Source of the DNA: Lumnitzera littorea
Taxonomy: Eukaryota > Streptophyta > Magnoliopsida > Myrtales > Combretaceae
DNA: 64,000 nt
Direction of reading: 5' to 3'
Assembly (NCBI GenBank): GCA_024138015.1
Contig: JAMXBB010000011.1
Span: 39,359,068 to 39,423,067, forward strand
The position numbers and the translations under genes were made by a program. Under the pieces are notes generated by a model. It was not told where the DNA came from and made no database searches. It saw nothing but the letters and a program-made list of their open reading frames with translations. Positions 36,880 through 49,969 of the stretch are shown here, in pieces (position 1 is the first letter of the stretch; each line of letters begins with the position of its first letter).

Positions 36880-39800
36880 TCATATACTTCTTGCCCGATT
36901 ATTATAGATATAAGATTTTGAAAAGTAAAAGTAGAAACCCAATTCTAACGCACTCAAACCAGCAAGAAGCCAGTAGAAGTAATCAAGATGTGCCTTGTTA
37001 AGGTTGGTGGTGAACCAGCTGTCCCTACCCCCTCCACTGGTGGTTTTCTCTATGATCGAAACCAAGAAACTACTGAGGAAGTTCCCCACACCAAATATGC
37101 TAAGGTAGAGAGAAAGACCAATGCTCCGTAGTTCACTAGGGACCTGATCATAGAAGAACTCTTGCAAGCCCACCATTGTAAACACGTCTGATATCCCAAA
37201 CAATACATACTGGGGCATCAACCACCACACACTCATTGGAACAGTCACATTGGGCAAATCTACCAACCCATACTCTTGAGCAGTTCTGAGTCTTTTGGTC
37301 TCAACCAGTGCTGCAATTACCATGGCAGTTGCTGAGAGAAACATCCCAATTCCTATTCTTTGAAGCATCATTATTCCAGAAGGTTTTCCCGTAAAAGCTC
37401 TAGCCAAAGGAACGAAAATTCGGTCATAAATAGGTATGAAAATAACAACAGCAAGGCTGATAAGACTTTGGAGTGATGCAGCTGGAATGATGAGACCAGG
37501 TCCAATGGCTCTGTCCAAAGTAACTCCCTGTTTGGTGAAGAAAGTTGAGGACTGTGCAAATACTATGGCATATACCAAACTTGTTACCCATATCGGAATG
37601 AGCCTCAATAGGGCCTTGACTTCTTCTACCTCACTCAAATTACATACCTTCCCCTCATCCTTTGAACCATCTGGCATAAGTAAAGCTTTGTTGAGAAATC
37701 TGCAAGAAAGGACAGCAACTATAATAGGGCATACTACTTCAAGAGGAAGAGGTCTAGTTTCTACATTCCACTTTCAGGATGCTAGTAGGTTAGTTGGCTC
37801 TTTGATTTTTATTAATGCGATGCTAATAGAGAAATTAAGTTTAATCCAAGGAAAGTTTGTATTACATACAATGAAATGATATATATTGATATTTTTAAGC
37901 AATGAAGCATAAATTACATCAACATAACCCACGTTTTAGTGCTTAGTTTCATTTATATAATCAGTGCTTTCTATCATGTCACTCATATAACCTGGTTATG
38001 CTCCAATATGAAACAATTAACTCTCCATTAGTTTTAAGAACTGGATGTGCATAGAGGGACTCAAACTTATTCAACCATTGGTTGTGACATTACCACTAAT
38101 CTAACATGGAACTAAAAAAAATTGCAAAAGACTGACAAGAATTGAAGAAACACATGCATAACATGAAATTGTAACCCAAATACAATACAAAAATTCTGCA
38201 AAACAAAAGCAGTTCATCTTTTGGATTTTTGAGGTCTCTTAGCTACAGTAGGAGCCATGTTGCAGTAAAACAGTGGCAAAAGTTGCATATTCCAGAGCTG
38301 TGATAGTGATAAGCATATAACTAAAAAAAAGGGGTAATAAAAGTCACATTATCAGATAATAAAGTCAACCTAAACCGCTGCACCTTTTTAACAGTCAATT
38401 AACTCGTCATTTTAGATAAAAAATAGTCCTAAAGGAATCTGCAACTAAACTCCATGCAATTTTGCTCATGAATCAACTGTTACAAGTCATACCAAATAAG
38501 CACTTATCATGGCAAATTTAGTAAAATGTAATAGAATTACTCTTATAATGAAATTCAAAAAAGGAGAGGAGGTTGGGGCTTGGGGTGGGGGGAGGGGGAA
38601 GGAAGAAGAAGAAGAAAAAGAAACGAAGGAAGGTTTGCAAATCATTAGAATTGTTACAGGTTTATTATTGATATATATAATAGAATGCATTCATTTATGC
38701 AAGTCCATATATTGTTCAATTGTAAATTCTTTCCTGGAACATGACATCTATACCATTTTGCAGTTTTAAGGAAAAAACAAACTAACTAGAACACCATATA
38801 TAGTTATGCATGCTAATTCCATTGGTCAAGGCATAAATAATAATTTCCCTTTCCATTAAACACATAATTATCACCATAAGGCTTGCTTAGAGCATGTAGA
38901 TTGATGTGTTCCTTGATGTATGACATGTGTTGCAATGTGTATCGCACACTTCACATGTCATAGATCAGCATCGCTATCCAAAACATTCTAACAAGAGGGA
39001 TGGAGTAGACAGGGATGAAAGAGAAGTAACATACAATCTTCACAAGTCCAGACTTATGAATGGAGAGCAAGCATACTGAGGTAACTAAAAATAATTTCTC
39101 ATAAGCTTTTTATGTATCAGGCACAAAGATTCTTTTGGATCCTGCTTATTTTGATTACTTGAGGATTCTAGCAATAATTCAATTTCAATGCCTCATAGCA
39201 ATAAATCAAGATACCTGAATTGCTCAGAACCTTTGTGAGGCAGTGTTCCATGAGACTCCTCATCTGTAGCTATTGCCAAAGAGGTAGTTTTCCTATTCCT
39301 AAATGCTGCAATAAAAACTGAAGCAATCCTCAAAAATGGGTTTCTTTCTTCACTTTTGGCACTGTATCTATAAGTTTGTCTCCCAAGCAAGAATACAACT
39401 AGAGCAGCTGCCATAGAAACACAAGGTATTCCAAAGCCCAATGCCCAGTTTAGGTTGTCTTGTATGTAATTTAGGACAAAAAGTGTTACTACAATTCCTG
39501 CACACATAGAAAAGTACCACCAGTTGAAGAATGAGCTCTTGGCTCTGCACTCATCAGGGTGTTGTCCATCAAATTGGTCAGCTCCAAAAGCCTGGACACA
39601 TGGTTTGTGCCCACCTTGTGCGAGTGCTACGAGATACAAAGAAAAGAAAAAGAGCACTACTTGAGGCAGTGGAGGTGAACAGTAGGCAATTTCAGTAGAA
39701 ATTTGGCAATCAGACTGGCTGAGAGAGGGCAGCATAGCAGATAAAGTCAACAGTCCAAGCCCCTGTCTTATCAACAAGCCATGAATAGCTAAGTAATTGC

Positions 39801-41331
39801 ATATTGAATACAAGGAAACAATGAATAATTCATGCATAGAAGACGTGTAACATACAAAAGCAGCTCTACCTGCCACCAAATATGTAGAGCTTTGCTTCAA
39901 GTTATGATACCCAGCATGCTAAAGCATTTTAGGAACAACTTTAGGAATGCTGATGAACAGTACATAGGGATAAAATCAATTTGCAACCTAATATAAATAT
40001 CATGATAGTTGACGGCTTGCAACTCTAATAGACCAAGGCCATGAATGGCAAGGTCATGCTCAGAAGCTAAGTCAAAGTGACTTGAAACTGGGTTATCTCA
40101 TTGATTTTAAGTCCAGATGAAGGATGATTATCTGTATCAATAAAGAAGTTGCTTGTTATAACCACCACTTCTAACACTACACACTAATGGAAGCTTCCAA
40201 AGAAAGAAAAGATCTTTCATTGGTGATTGCTCATCAATGAAAGTAAATGCTGTTGCAGCAAAATTGACTGCCTTGTTATATTGGCTGCTTAAAATCTGAA
40301 TAATACGTGAAATTCCAACTCTTTACACTATAGTTATTGTTGTCATATCAAACTAACCCAGAATGCTAGCTCCATACTAGGGACAAGAACTTACATCAAA
40401 TTATGTGCATCCGTTTCCTATGAATGCACTAGGTGCTAGTAGTATAGTATCTCAAGCATGCCATGAGGGTGGTGTTGCAGAAAAGAATCCTAATCCTGAC
40501 CTCCAAATGAGAAGACAGTAGTAAAAAGAAAACTATGTGTTTTGTCTTAGCCTATTGGTAATAAAACATCCAAAATTGTATGGCCTCTTGCTTAATAGAC
40601 TAAAGCCACACAAACCAAGCATATGGTATGCATCTTGGATGCATCCGATCAAATAAATTTATTCACACATATACGTGAATAAGACTGCAATCAAGTTGAG
40701 TTAAAACAGCATTGAGCTCGAGCCCAAGCTCGAAATTTGAGACTTGAATTCTATCAAGCTTAGAATTTTGAGCTCATATATAATTTGCAGTCCAAACGGT
40801 TCAAAACCAAGTTGGTTAAGCTTGTTTAAGGTCGTTGCAATTTGAAAAATGCTAATTTTCTTTTGAGGAAATAATAGCAAAGCCAAACTTGACTCGAACA
40901 CGAATTATGCTTTAAGTTTAACTCATGCTCAATTGAGCTTGTGATCCCATCAAGCCAAATAACATGAAACCCTATGTTGACTCAATCAATCACTCGACTA
41001 GCATGAGCTCAAGCTCCCCCCTAATGCAGTAGAATCAAAATACCTTAGAAATTAAACCAAACTCAATTAGTTCGTGAGTTGATTCAATTCATTTACACCC
41101 CTATACATGATCAGATATAGCACTTGGAGCAAAAATGTGAATCACTCATTTACTCAGATCTAGCAACAATTAAAGTCAGTACAAACGGAACCAAACCTAC
41201 TTCCTATTAGCATAGTCTACAGTTGATTTCAACATTCGGATGACTGATTAAATGATCTAGTCCGTAGAAGTCCCAGTCTACTCATTATACACTCTGTCTA
41301 GGAAAAAAGATTAATGGTGCACGTGGTTGGG

Positions 41332-41372
<41 letters not shown>

Positions 41373-41944
41373 ACAATGATATAAAGGATGGAAGCAAAAA
41401 CAATGGTGTTGTAGCGTCCAAGGAAAGAATCAGCAATGAAGGCTCCTAAAAGAGGCGAAAGTGAAGCAGTCCCTGACCATGCATTCACATTCTCCGCAGC
41501 TGTTGCAATGGACTGACCAAGCGGTCCCGTCAAGTAGTTTATGAGATTCGAACCTATCCCATAATATGCAAATCTTTCTGCAACTTCAACGCCTGCACTA
41601 ACCATAAATGACACGAATATAAATTACTCTGACACTCGCTTTTAATTAATTTTTAGGAAACTGTTCAACCCTGCACAAGCATTGGCCTAGATAGCTTAAA
41701 CGATCCAGGTTCGATCGGGGACAAGGAAAATTTTCTCCGTCGCCCCGCCTCCTGACTGTTAAAACTAGAAAAGTAGTGTTACTATGAAAGAACCTATAAT
41801 GAAGCCAGCAGATTTCCATCCGCCGGTGCTGGATCTGAGGACTGGACGCCCTTTGTGGTCAACTGCACCGTCCACCGTGTCGGTTTCCTCTTCTACGAGA
41901 GAGAGAAGGATACGAGTTTCATCGGAAGTGGAAGATGTAACCAT
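36880..41944 (-). CDS. NRT1/PTR FAMILY (NPF5-type) transporter, four exons, 578 aa
   Basis: A proton-coupled transporter of the NPF (POT/PTR2) family, expected in the plasma or vacuolar membrane, carrying nitrate, peptides or other solutes. The substrate is not predictable from sequence. Exons: 41,944-41,794, 41,592-41,375, 39,762-39,215 and 37,699-36,880. All introns are GT-AG and phases agree (151+218+548+820 = 1,737 nt, ending in TGA). The ATG at 41,944 has G at +4 and precedes the family's N-terminal GAVDHKGRPVLRSSTGGWKSAGFI. The proton-coupling ExxER motif is E53, E56, R57 (VEVAERFAYYG). Family signatures FGADQFDG and FNWWYF are in exon 3. About 12 membrane segments split around a central loop (residues 255-330, including FLNKALLMPDGS). 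QEFFYDQVPSELRS and HLDYFYW lie near the C-terminus. Length is normal for the family and no stop or missing motif is seen. It most resembles the NPF5.10-like group. This is the only intact gene in the window. Confidence 0.93.
40678..41101. mobile_element. MITE-like insertion in intron 2 of the NPF gene
   Basis: A 424-bp block flanked by tatacgtg (40,670-40,677) and tatacatg (41,102-41,109), an 8-bp duplication with one transition. It contains GAGCTCGAGCCCAAGCTCG and other AGCTCGAGC-like palindromic words. Its right end reads, in reverse, GGGGTGTAAATGAATTG, a motif common at the ends of plant hAT-type MITEs. It is non-coding. Splicing of the gene should not be affected because it lies far from both splice sites. 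Confidence 0.55.
41333..41369 (+). repeat. (GA)n microsatellite at the 5' end of NPF intron 2
   Basis: A GA repeat (CT on the coding strand) begins a few bases inside the intron. The donor GTCAGT ends at 41,369, directly against the CT run. Length variation here could influence use of the splice donor. Confidence 0.85.
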
Positions 41945-42057
41945 GGCGTTTCTCTAATCTTCTCCGACACACCCAGCCGTCTTCCCTGGCACTTTTGCTT
42001 CCTTTATCTTTATCTTATTTGTGGTCAAAGTCCTTCTTAATTTTTTTTTCCCCCTTA

Positions 42058-42066
42058 TTTATATAA
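42058..42066 (-). promoter_or_regulatory. Putative TATA box of the NPF gene
   Basis: On the minus strand TTATATAAAT lies about 115-120 bp upstream of the ATG, a plausible distance for a plant TATA box with an 80-90-nt leader. No other candidate this good lies nearby. Confidence 0.4.
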
Positions 42067-45000
42067 ATACTTTTAATCGGTGAAAACCCGAGAAAAATGG
42101 AAAGAATTTGAAAAAAGAAAGGGAAAGAAAAAATAATATTACATTTTTTAAAAAAAAATTTAATAAATATTACCATTGCAAAAATTATTCCAAATATACA
42201 ACACATGACTTCACTTTTTCAAAATATGAACACACGTAATACTAATAGCATATTCAATATGAGAAAATAATAATTTCATTCTACTCATATTTTATAAGAG
42301 CCTTCAATTCTCTTATTCAGTTAGCAAAAGACTACATGTGGAATGAAATTTAGGTAGGTCTCTATTCCTACAAACAAGCAATTAAGATTTTTCATATGTT
42401 GTTCTAAATCTCTAAGCCTACTTTAATTCCTTGTTTTATTTCCAAAAATGCCTTTGTTATTTAAAACCACAACTGCTATAATTACATTAAAAAAAAAAAA
42501 AAAACAAATCACAAATTGTAAAACTACCATCCCTTCCCTTTGATAGTATATTCACAAATCTTCAAACCCTAATCAAATGTTTCTAAATGCATAAACAATA
42601 AAGGAGAACCCTAACCTCCACCTCTTAATTCACATCAAAGCCTCTCTTTAGCGATAAAGCAAGAGAAATGAAGTGAGTAACCTTAATCTATCATCATCCC
42701 CATCTTGCATTGAAGACCTTTAAGAAAAAAGAAAAAAACAAGAAAAAAAGCATGTCATGTTTTTCATCCCTCTTGTTCATGTATTCTTATATGTTGTTTT
42801 TTTATTTTTATTTTACATTAACACAACTGCTTTTGTTCCAATTTGAAAAGCAATGAGAATTATTCACTCTCATCCCCATTTGTGACACTTTTGTGCATAA
42901 AGTAAAGAGATATAAAGACTAATGAGAAAGATTGATAAAGATGGAGAGAACGATTTCAAATCTGTACAGTAGCTTCCTTAATGGGAGAGATGCAAAGAGC
43001 CTTTGCTTAGATTAAGAAACTGAATGACTAAAGTATAATGGAGGTTGGTGGTGAATCAATTCCTGTAGGGGTGGTTCACAAATTTGGCAATCTCTTGGGT
43101 TAAGGTTTCTTCGATAACTAAGAGGGTTAATGCCATCCAAATTTTTATTTATTTATCCATCTTTGTTCGACTTTTTAATTTCAATTTTGGGAATCCAATT
43201 TTAATAATTAGGCTATAACTAGTAGTTAGTAACCTTCTTCCTCATTTGCATTTTCCTTACTCAATCTAACATAAACCCTAACCTAGAAATCCTTTATCTA
43301 ATCATCCTTTCTTTAGGCAATTTTTTTTTTTTTTTTGTAATTAAAGTTGAAATCACAATATAGATCACTTCCTAATATTGTAGCTAGTCAAATTTCATGA
43401 TTTTCTAGAAGAATCACATGGGTTTCAAGCTCTTTCTCTTGCTAATATTAGTTGCACGCATGAAGGTATTTTCTTTTCTCCATATTGCTTTTTCTTGTAA
43501 TACATTGTGTACTCTTAGTTTGGAATGTTGATTTTTGTGATTACATCATATGTTTTGGCATTTTATGTAGATATTGGAATCTAATTGTACCATAATGAAG
43601 GGCAACATACTTAGCTTGGCTGTATTGATAACTATGCCTTAAATTGCATAAAGATGCTAAGGAGATCAACAAGCCATTAGTTGTGCTTTAGGTTTAGGCA
43701 TGAGAGCATTTCCCATACATTTCCCCTATACGCAAGCATATGACCTTAATGGTTGAGGGTTGGCCACTATTGAGTTGATGGGAGGCTACATTTGATGTAA
43801 CTTTGTTGCCTACACCTATTGTTTATCAAAATGGAGACGCTTTCAATTGCTAAATTCCAAAGTAGATATTTATAGCTACTGACTTAATTTATTTACCTTT
43901 GAAATTATTTATTACAACATAATTTTACTTATATTTTTCCCTAATCATTTGGGTGGCATATGTAGACGATGATGTTGTTAGGCTACCCTCCTATTGTCAA
44001 TCAATCAGGACATATAAACAGCATGTATACCTCTGATTTGCTTCCACATCGTCAATATGTACTTTTTAGATCATGTTTTTCAACGGTTTGATGGGTTGTA
44101 ATGGATATTAGAGTATACTAACACCCTCATACAACTCCGTGATGTCAATCTACATGGCTGAACTAATATAAATTAAGCTATAGTACATGTATGTTGGTAG
44201 CATGAGTAAGCGGATTGGATGAATAGGAATGTTCAAATGCCATACCCAAACAAAGTATATATGGGTGTGGTGTTTGATTATGATGCTTGATACTAAGTAA
44301 AGACTAAGTGATACATTGGCTAGACTGTAACTATGGTGGGCAACCTAAGACATTGTTGCTTGTTGTACTGTGCTTATTTACTAATCTTTTGCATTGTTTA
44401 CTAATTTTTTATTTCAGTCTTATATATTTGCATGCGGATTTCATTGACCAACTACCATAGATGATATATGATGACATCCTTACCAAGTAGCGAGAGGTTA
44501 GCAAGGTTGCTCATTAATTTTAGGGTATCACTTTGCAAGAGTCAAATGATGCATCGATGCTAAGCTTTGATGTTGGGGGTGATGACTCCCCACCGCATAA
44601 GATGCCCTAAAGAGGACATCAGTAGGGTCGATGCCGTCGTTGAGGCCATATAAGGGTAAAGTATGGCGTGGATGAGGATAATTGTATATTAGAGATGATA
44701 GCTTGCCGAGCATTACTTACCTTAGCACCCCTCACCCTAAGGATCTCTTCTATAACTTACATTCTCGTATCAGATGTCTACTATAAGGGAGACCTCCAAC
44801 TGTCCTTTGTAGACAACTCTCACTCCAATTGACCTGTAAATTTGGCTAGTGACATGAGTGACGAGCTCACATAGGTCAACTTCTCTTTGTACCCATGCAG
44901 ATGATCCTTACACATAGCTCATCAGGTATAGGTTGGGACAGCACATTGATTACTTAGGTAAATTGTGGTTAATTGGTGCAACCTCAACCTATTACTCAAA

Positions 45001-45499
45001 TAGATGCTTAAGAGGACATATGTGCCTATAGGCATTGTTGGTGAGCACATCCTTAGGTAGGCAACACTATATGCATTCTTTAGTCATTTTGTACAGGTTT
45101 TGTATATATATATACACATTCAGTATGTTGAAATAATGAAACTTTTGATATTTATTGAAACTATGGTTAGCAACTTCATTCAATCTGTTTTTATATTGGT
45201 TGGGTTGAAAAAAGTGTGGTCGAAGAGTTATGAAAGTTTTCTACATATATATACACATTTTGCTTCAAACATGTTTGTGGAAAATGTATATATATTATTT
45301 TTGAGATATTTGTTGTTGAGGAGTGCAATTGGCAATGTTTGTAGGTGTTAAAGTTTGATTTGTAGATGAGATGTAATTGAGTAGTGCAAATGTTCAAATG
45401 TTACGATTGGTGATGCTTGTAAGTGTTACAATAGGCAAGATTGTTTTTGGGATGCATGGATGAGAGGTGTAGTTTGTTTGGTTAGGTTGCTAATATAAT

Positions 45500-45672
45500 C
45501 ATCTTTTGAAAAGTCAAATTTAGAAATTTGAGCTAAGTTCGGCTTTTCAAAAGCCGAACTCTACCATTTCATTAAAGTTAGGTTTTTTAAAGTTGTTTTT
45601 TTGCAAACATATGAAGTCAACTTTAAAAAGCCAGCTTCATTTCAATTAGTGAATTTAGCTTTTAAAAAGCCA
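45500..45672. repeat. Cluster of short palindromes built on CTTTT-AAAAG
   Basis: At 45,536-45,560 two 12-base arms (AGTTCGGCTTTT and its exact complement) flank a single C, a perfect inverted repeat. Related, less perfect copies occur at about 45,503 (CTTTTGAAAAG), 45,620 (CTTTAAAAAG) and 45,658 (GCTTTTAAAAAGC). Function is unknown. Confidence 0.7.
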
Positions 45673-47550
45673 AATATAGTTCAAGATAAAAATGCATTTT
45701 CAATAGCTAAATTCATGTGATGTATATTTGTGATTATTTTTGCGATGATGGTGTTTTTGGGATTTTGAGGATTTTCTTAGAAAAATGCAATATTATTTTC
45801 CTTTTCCTGAAAAAGTAAAAGAAAAATAAACATTATATACATATTTTATTTTTAAAAAGAAAAATGGAAGGAAATCCAACAAAATATTTCCCTTTTATCA
45901 CATTCATGATTTTATATGTATTTTCATCCATTTATTTTCCTCTTAAATTTATCCACATTCACTTTCATCAGTAAATTTTCAAATACTAATTTTCCATCAG
46001 TTATAACTCTTTTTCCTCAGTAATTGTAGCCAAACATACGGTGTTATTGTTTTACTAGAAAATTAATGTTAAAATCGTTGTGACTTAGTTTAATAAATAC
46101 CAGTTTTCCAATAAAAATAAACTAACTTAGAATCAAATTATATTATAACTCACAAGTAGGATTAAATAAGCTCATTCCATCATTTTGTTATTAGATCACG
46201 TATATTTTAATACATTAGTAATAAGGGTTTTTCAATAGCATCAATTAGTTTCAATTTCCTTTCTTACAATCCTCATATATAAGGAAATAAAATAAATAAA
46301 AAATACTTCTTTTATTTATATAACATTTTTTTTTGCTTATTATCACTACCTCGATAGAAACTGTATAAGAGAGTGCACTTCATGTATGTATAAATACAAT
46401 ATAATGGATAGTTATTCTAGCAAAGTGAATTGCAATTGAAATGCATCACTTTCTTTTTATCTCTCTCTTTAAGCTCTTGACTCTAAAAGTAACAACATTT
46501 TTTTTTTTTGAAAAGCTTAGCTAATTCACATATGGCTAACTCATTCATAGGCTCTAAACCCCCTTTATGTTGGGTCCTTTACCCCTAAAACCCCAACAAC
46601 CTATCGGAGCTTGCTACCCTCCACTTTTATTTCACATTTTGTAAAGTTTAATATTACAAGTGTTGATACTGGCCCTTAAATATGGCTTAAGAAACCAAGA
46701 CCAAAACAAAAGGTTACCTTTACCTATAAGACAACGACCTTAGCAAATATGACTTTATATAAGCCTAGACTTACATAACCAATCACTCAGTCCACCATTA
46801 GACCGATCAAATCCTATTAGGGTCAGACAACCCCAATTGAATGACCTTAATCACCGTTGGGCTAGGAGGTATGATGCTAAGTAGAAACTTGCTCAACTTA
46901 AGGACTATGCCAAGCAAAGGCCTAAGATAGAAACATCCTTGGAACATGCTCAATCTCCATGATCCTTAAGCACAACTATGCCAAAGACTCCCCTCTACCC
47001 TCCAAATCAGTCATTCAACACTCACATCTTATTAAATGCGATGTCATGTATGGCGACCCATCTCTTAAAAGCTCACGTAGTCAAAGTACATAGCACCATA
47101 AGACTTTAATAAGGATAAGATAGGCATAATACCTAACGGTAGTCACTCTCCCTACTAATGTTAGAAAGTTTCATGAAAGCCACCAAGTCTTGAGGTTACA
47201 TGATCTAACTTGACACAGGACCCCTAGATGTAGCCTATAGATACTCTCTCTTGAACCTCTCTCAAGGTAAGCCAAAAAGGGGACATACAACCTTTAATAC
47301 ACTTCTGAAAGCTCTTCTCCTTACTTTCAAAGCTCATATACATAGTAGCCTTACTAACTTAAGTATTGGAGTAACCATATTAGAGAACTTACTAGCATAA
47401 TGACTTACCTCCTATCTGTTTTGTAGCTCATCTTTTCGAGATCCAGTAACCTCTTGGACAAGGCCCAATCCCCTTCAGGAGTTTCGAGAGACTCTATTAG
47501 CAACTAAACTAGGGTGACAACTAATACTTCACTATAAGTTATTGAGAGAA

Positions 47551-48429
47551 TGATAGGAATCAAGCTACTAGGCCTTTGACCCATAGTCGAGTCCAAGATT
47601 AGAAGGCTTGACAAAGCTAATTCTCCTACTCCAGTCAACTCTTGCCAAGGTCAAGTACTTCCTTGCCAAGGTCAAGTACTTCCTTGCCAAGTCACTTTTT
47701 ATGCTAAACTGACTGCATATCTCTTTGTAGTATGCTGAATTGTAGATTACTTACTCATGCCTAAGCAAACCAATGACTCAGCATCTCCCTTGCTTAGAAG
47801 CCAAGATAGAGAGACTCTAGACTAACTAAGTCATCCTTGCTCAAACGAGTAAGCTGACTGTACTTTTTATCTTCATCTTCCAATGGCATTACTAATGTAA
47901 TATTGCCACGTATATAGAATCATATGTAGAATTCATTACACCAATGATTGTTTTCCTTGAATATTCATTTTTATCCTCTTGTATCTTGCACATTACTTCC
48001 TTAGGAAGTGCTCTTTTTGTCCTTTCCCTTTTAGGCATGTTGCCCTAAATTCTTGCGTATAAATACTCCTTATACAGATAGATATAAACATTAAATTAAT
48101 TATCATTAATACACTTAAGTATTTTCTGTCTCTACATAAACACTGTCTATTTACTCTCGGCATCACACTTATCTTAACCCTTAAGCAAGGCTAAGTGGTG
48201 AGTAACCTCATTAGAACAAATCGTGTATCATATCGAATTGTGCCGTGAGTCTTCAAAAGTTCCATTAGTGTGTCATATCAATTGTGGCTATTTATGGGTT
48301 TTTGCTTACTTTTCATTTATATCTATTCTTTTGCACATTTTCTCATTACTTCCTTTTTTCAAGCTTTCGGTAAGCTTAGACTCATTCAGTAACTGGCCTT
48401 GTTTGTTTTTTTTGCCATGGTTCGCATCA
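47551..48429 (+). repeat. 5' LTR of element C
   Basis: It starts TGATAGGAATCAAGC and ends TCGCATCA, the best preserved ends of this family here. It is 879 bp, equal to the A LTRs. TATAAATA lies at 48,058-48,065. A 21-bp unit (CCTTGCCAAGGTCAAGTACTT) is tandemly duplicated at about 47,641-47,684 and is single in element A. Confidence 0.88.
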
Positions 48430-48430
48430 T

Positions 48431-48446
48431 CTTGGTATCAAAGCAA
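48431..48446 (+). other. Primer binding site of element C
   Basis: TTGGTATCAAAGC immediately follows the LTR after TC. It matches the plant initiator tRNA-Met complement except for one base. Confidence 0.8.
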
Positions 48447-48627
48447 AGATTTTGTTTAAGTTGTAGCTTGTGTTTGAAATTCTATCTATACTCTATTTTA
48501 CGTATATAAAATAGAGCAAGTTACTGTATCATTTGATTTTATATTTGTTAGTTGTTACTTTTTCTAGTTTATGGAAGTATTTGTTATATCACCTATTTGA
48601 AGAGTTTGAGGTTTGAGGTTTGAATCT

Positions 48628-49900
48628 ATGGAGAAAATAATTGACCCAAGTGTAAACATTGATGTTAGAGATGACAATAGTGGAGTTGTTCACCATAAAT
48701 GATAGTCTCAAGAAACCCCTAAGAGCATTGACGAAAGACTAGATGAGGTAGCTAACCTCTTAGTAGATTTAACCCGAGCTGTTCATACATTGGCTTACCG
48801 ACCGATTAAGGTCATACAAAACACCTCATAAGCTACTCAACTTGTTAGAGGTTAGAACTCAGCTCAATTAGTTCAAGGTGAAGGAGTAGGTGGACGAATA
48901 AGGTGAAGGATAGACTTGAGGGAACTATATGAAGAGGACAAGGAAGAGGAAGAGTATTTTGAAGAAGAGCGAGCTAGAGTCCCCAAAGCATCTGATTATG
49001 TAAAGCTTCAGATTCCCAAATTCAATGGATTTAGGAGTGCTGATGAGTATTTGGAATAAGAAGAGAGAGTGGAGCATGTTTTTGAATATTATCAGTACGA
49101 GGATTACGAGAAAATGAGAACTACTACTGTTGAGTTCTCCAGATATGCCATCATGTGCTGGAAGAATTTCCAAGCTATGAGGAGACAATATGAGGAGATA
49201 AGAGGGTTACTGTGAGATTAATACTTGGCTTGAGATGAAGAGAATACTCAGAAACAAGTTCATACTAAAAACTTATCTACAAGATACTTTTACTTAGCTT
49301 TAAGAGCTAAAACAAAGAGGCTAAACAGTTGATGAATATGTATAGGAATTCCAAATGCTCATGATCCGATGTGAAGTAGAGGAGCCTCTAAGGCAAACAA
49401 TCTTTAGGTTTATCACAGGATTGAGAGGTGATATTTAGGACATTATGGAGTTCCAACGATTCACCATAATGGATGAAGCTATTAAAATAGCCCAATGAGT
49501 AGAGAGGTAAAGAAGAAGTCGAGTACCAACCAGAATGCTAACTAGCCAACCTAAACAGGGAAGTCATCGAACTTTATCAAGTACTAAGCCGAGCAGAAAG
49601 ATGGATGTCTAAGCCAAGCTGAAAGGCTGACCTAATGATGAAGTGTTGACCTGAACTTATGAGAACGGGCAAGGATCTAGTAGGAAGATGAGCTAGATCA
49701 AATGCTTTAAGTTTCAAGGGTTTGGACATATGGCCATTTAGTGCCCGAACCGAAGAACTATGGTGATCAAAGGAAACGTCACGAAGCTGGAGAAAGAGAG
49801 TACAGATGAGGAACCTAAAGAGGAAGAGATCACTGTCAAGAAAGAACTCATTGAAGATGATGTGTTTGTAGAGGACTTAGATCAGTTAGTCTCGGTTATC
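48628..49900 (+). pseudogene. gag of element C (degenerate)
   Basis: The ATG at 48,628 opens MEKIIDPSVNI, the gag start shared with elements A and B. A charged segment (YEEDKEEEEYFEEERA) precedes the capsid blocks NGFRSADEYLE and YAIMCWKNFQAMRRQ. The zinc knuckle near 49,700-49,760 has lost its second cysteine (KCFKF). Several TAA, TAG and TGA stops are present. Confidence 0.82.
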
Positions 49901-49969
49901 TAGCGTGCCATGAAATTTGAGCCCTTACGGGAGGACGATTAGAGAGAGAATTTGTTTCATACCACCTAT

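Larger units (their letters stand above)
41945..47550. other. Intergenic AT-rich stretch between NPF gene and element C
   Basis: The first few hundred bases are the NPF promoter region. The rest has no gene I can support. It contains homopolymer A or T runs (about 42,488 and 43,320), a palindrome cluster (45,500-45,672, listed separately) and, at 46,520-47,540, a less AT-rich block that looks like old retroelement or LTR sequence into which element C inserted. The ORFs at 44,528-44,713, 45,100-45,351 and 45,191-45,397 overlap on opposite strands or lack domains and are treated as chance. Confidence 0.5.

Noticed and set aside
37436..37879. A 147-codon plus-strand ORF
   Set aside because: It is antisense to exon 4 of the NPF gene, which has clear family motifs. 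The plus-strand text has no domain.
41700..41745. GGTTCGATC-like B-box in NPF intron 1, suggesting a tRNA
   Set aside because: No A-box and no cloverleaf arms could be found around it.
43940..44720. Possible decayed plant mobile domain (PMD-like) gene
   Set aside because: A few words looked suggestive, but no run of conserved residues could be followed in any frame.
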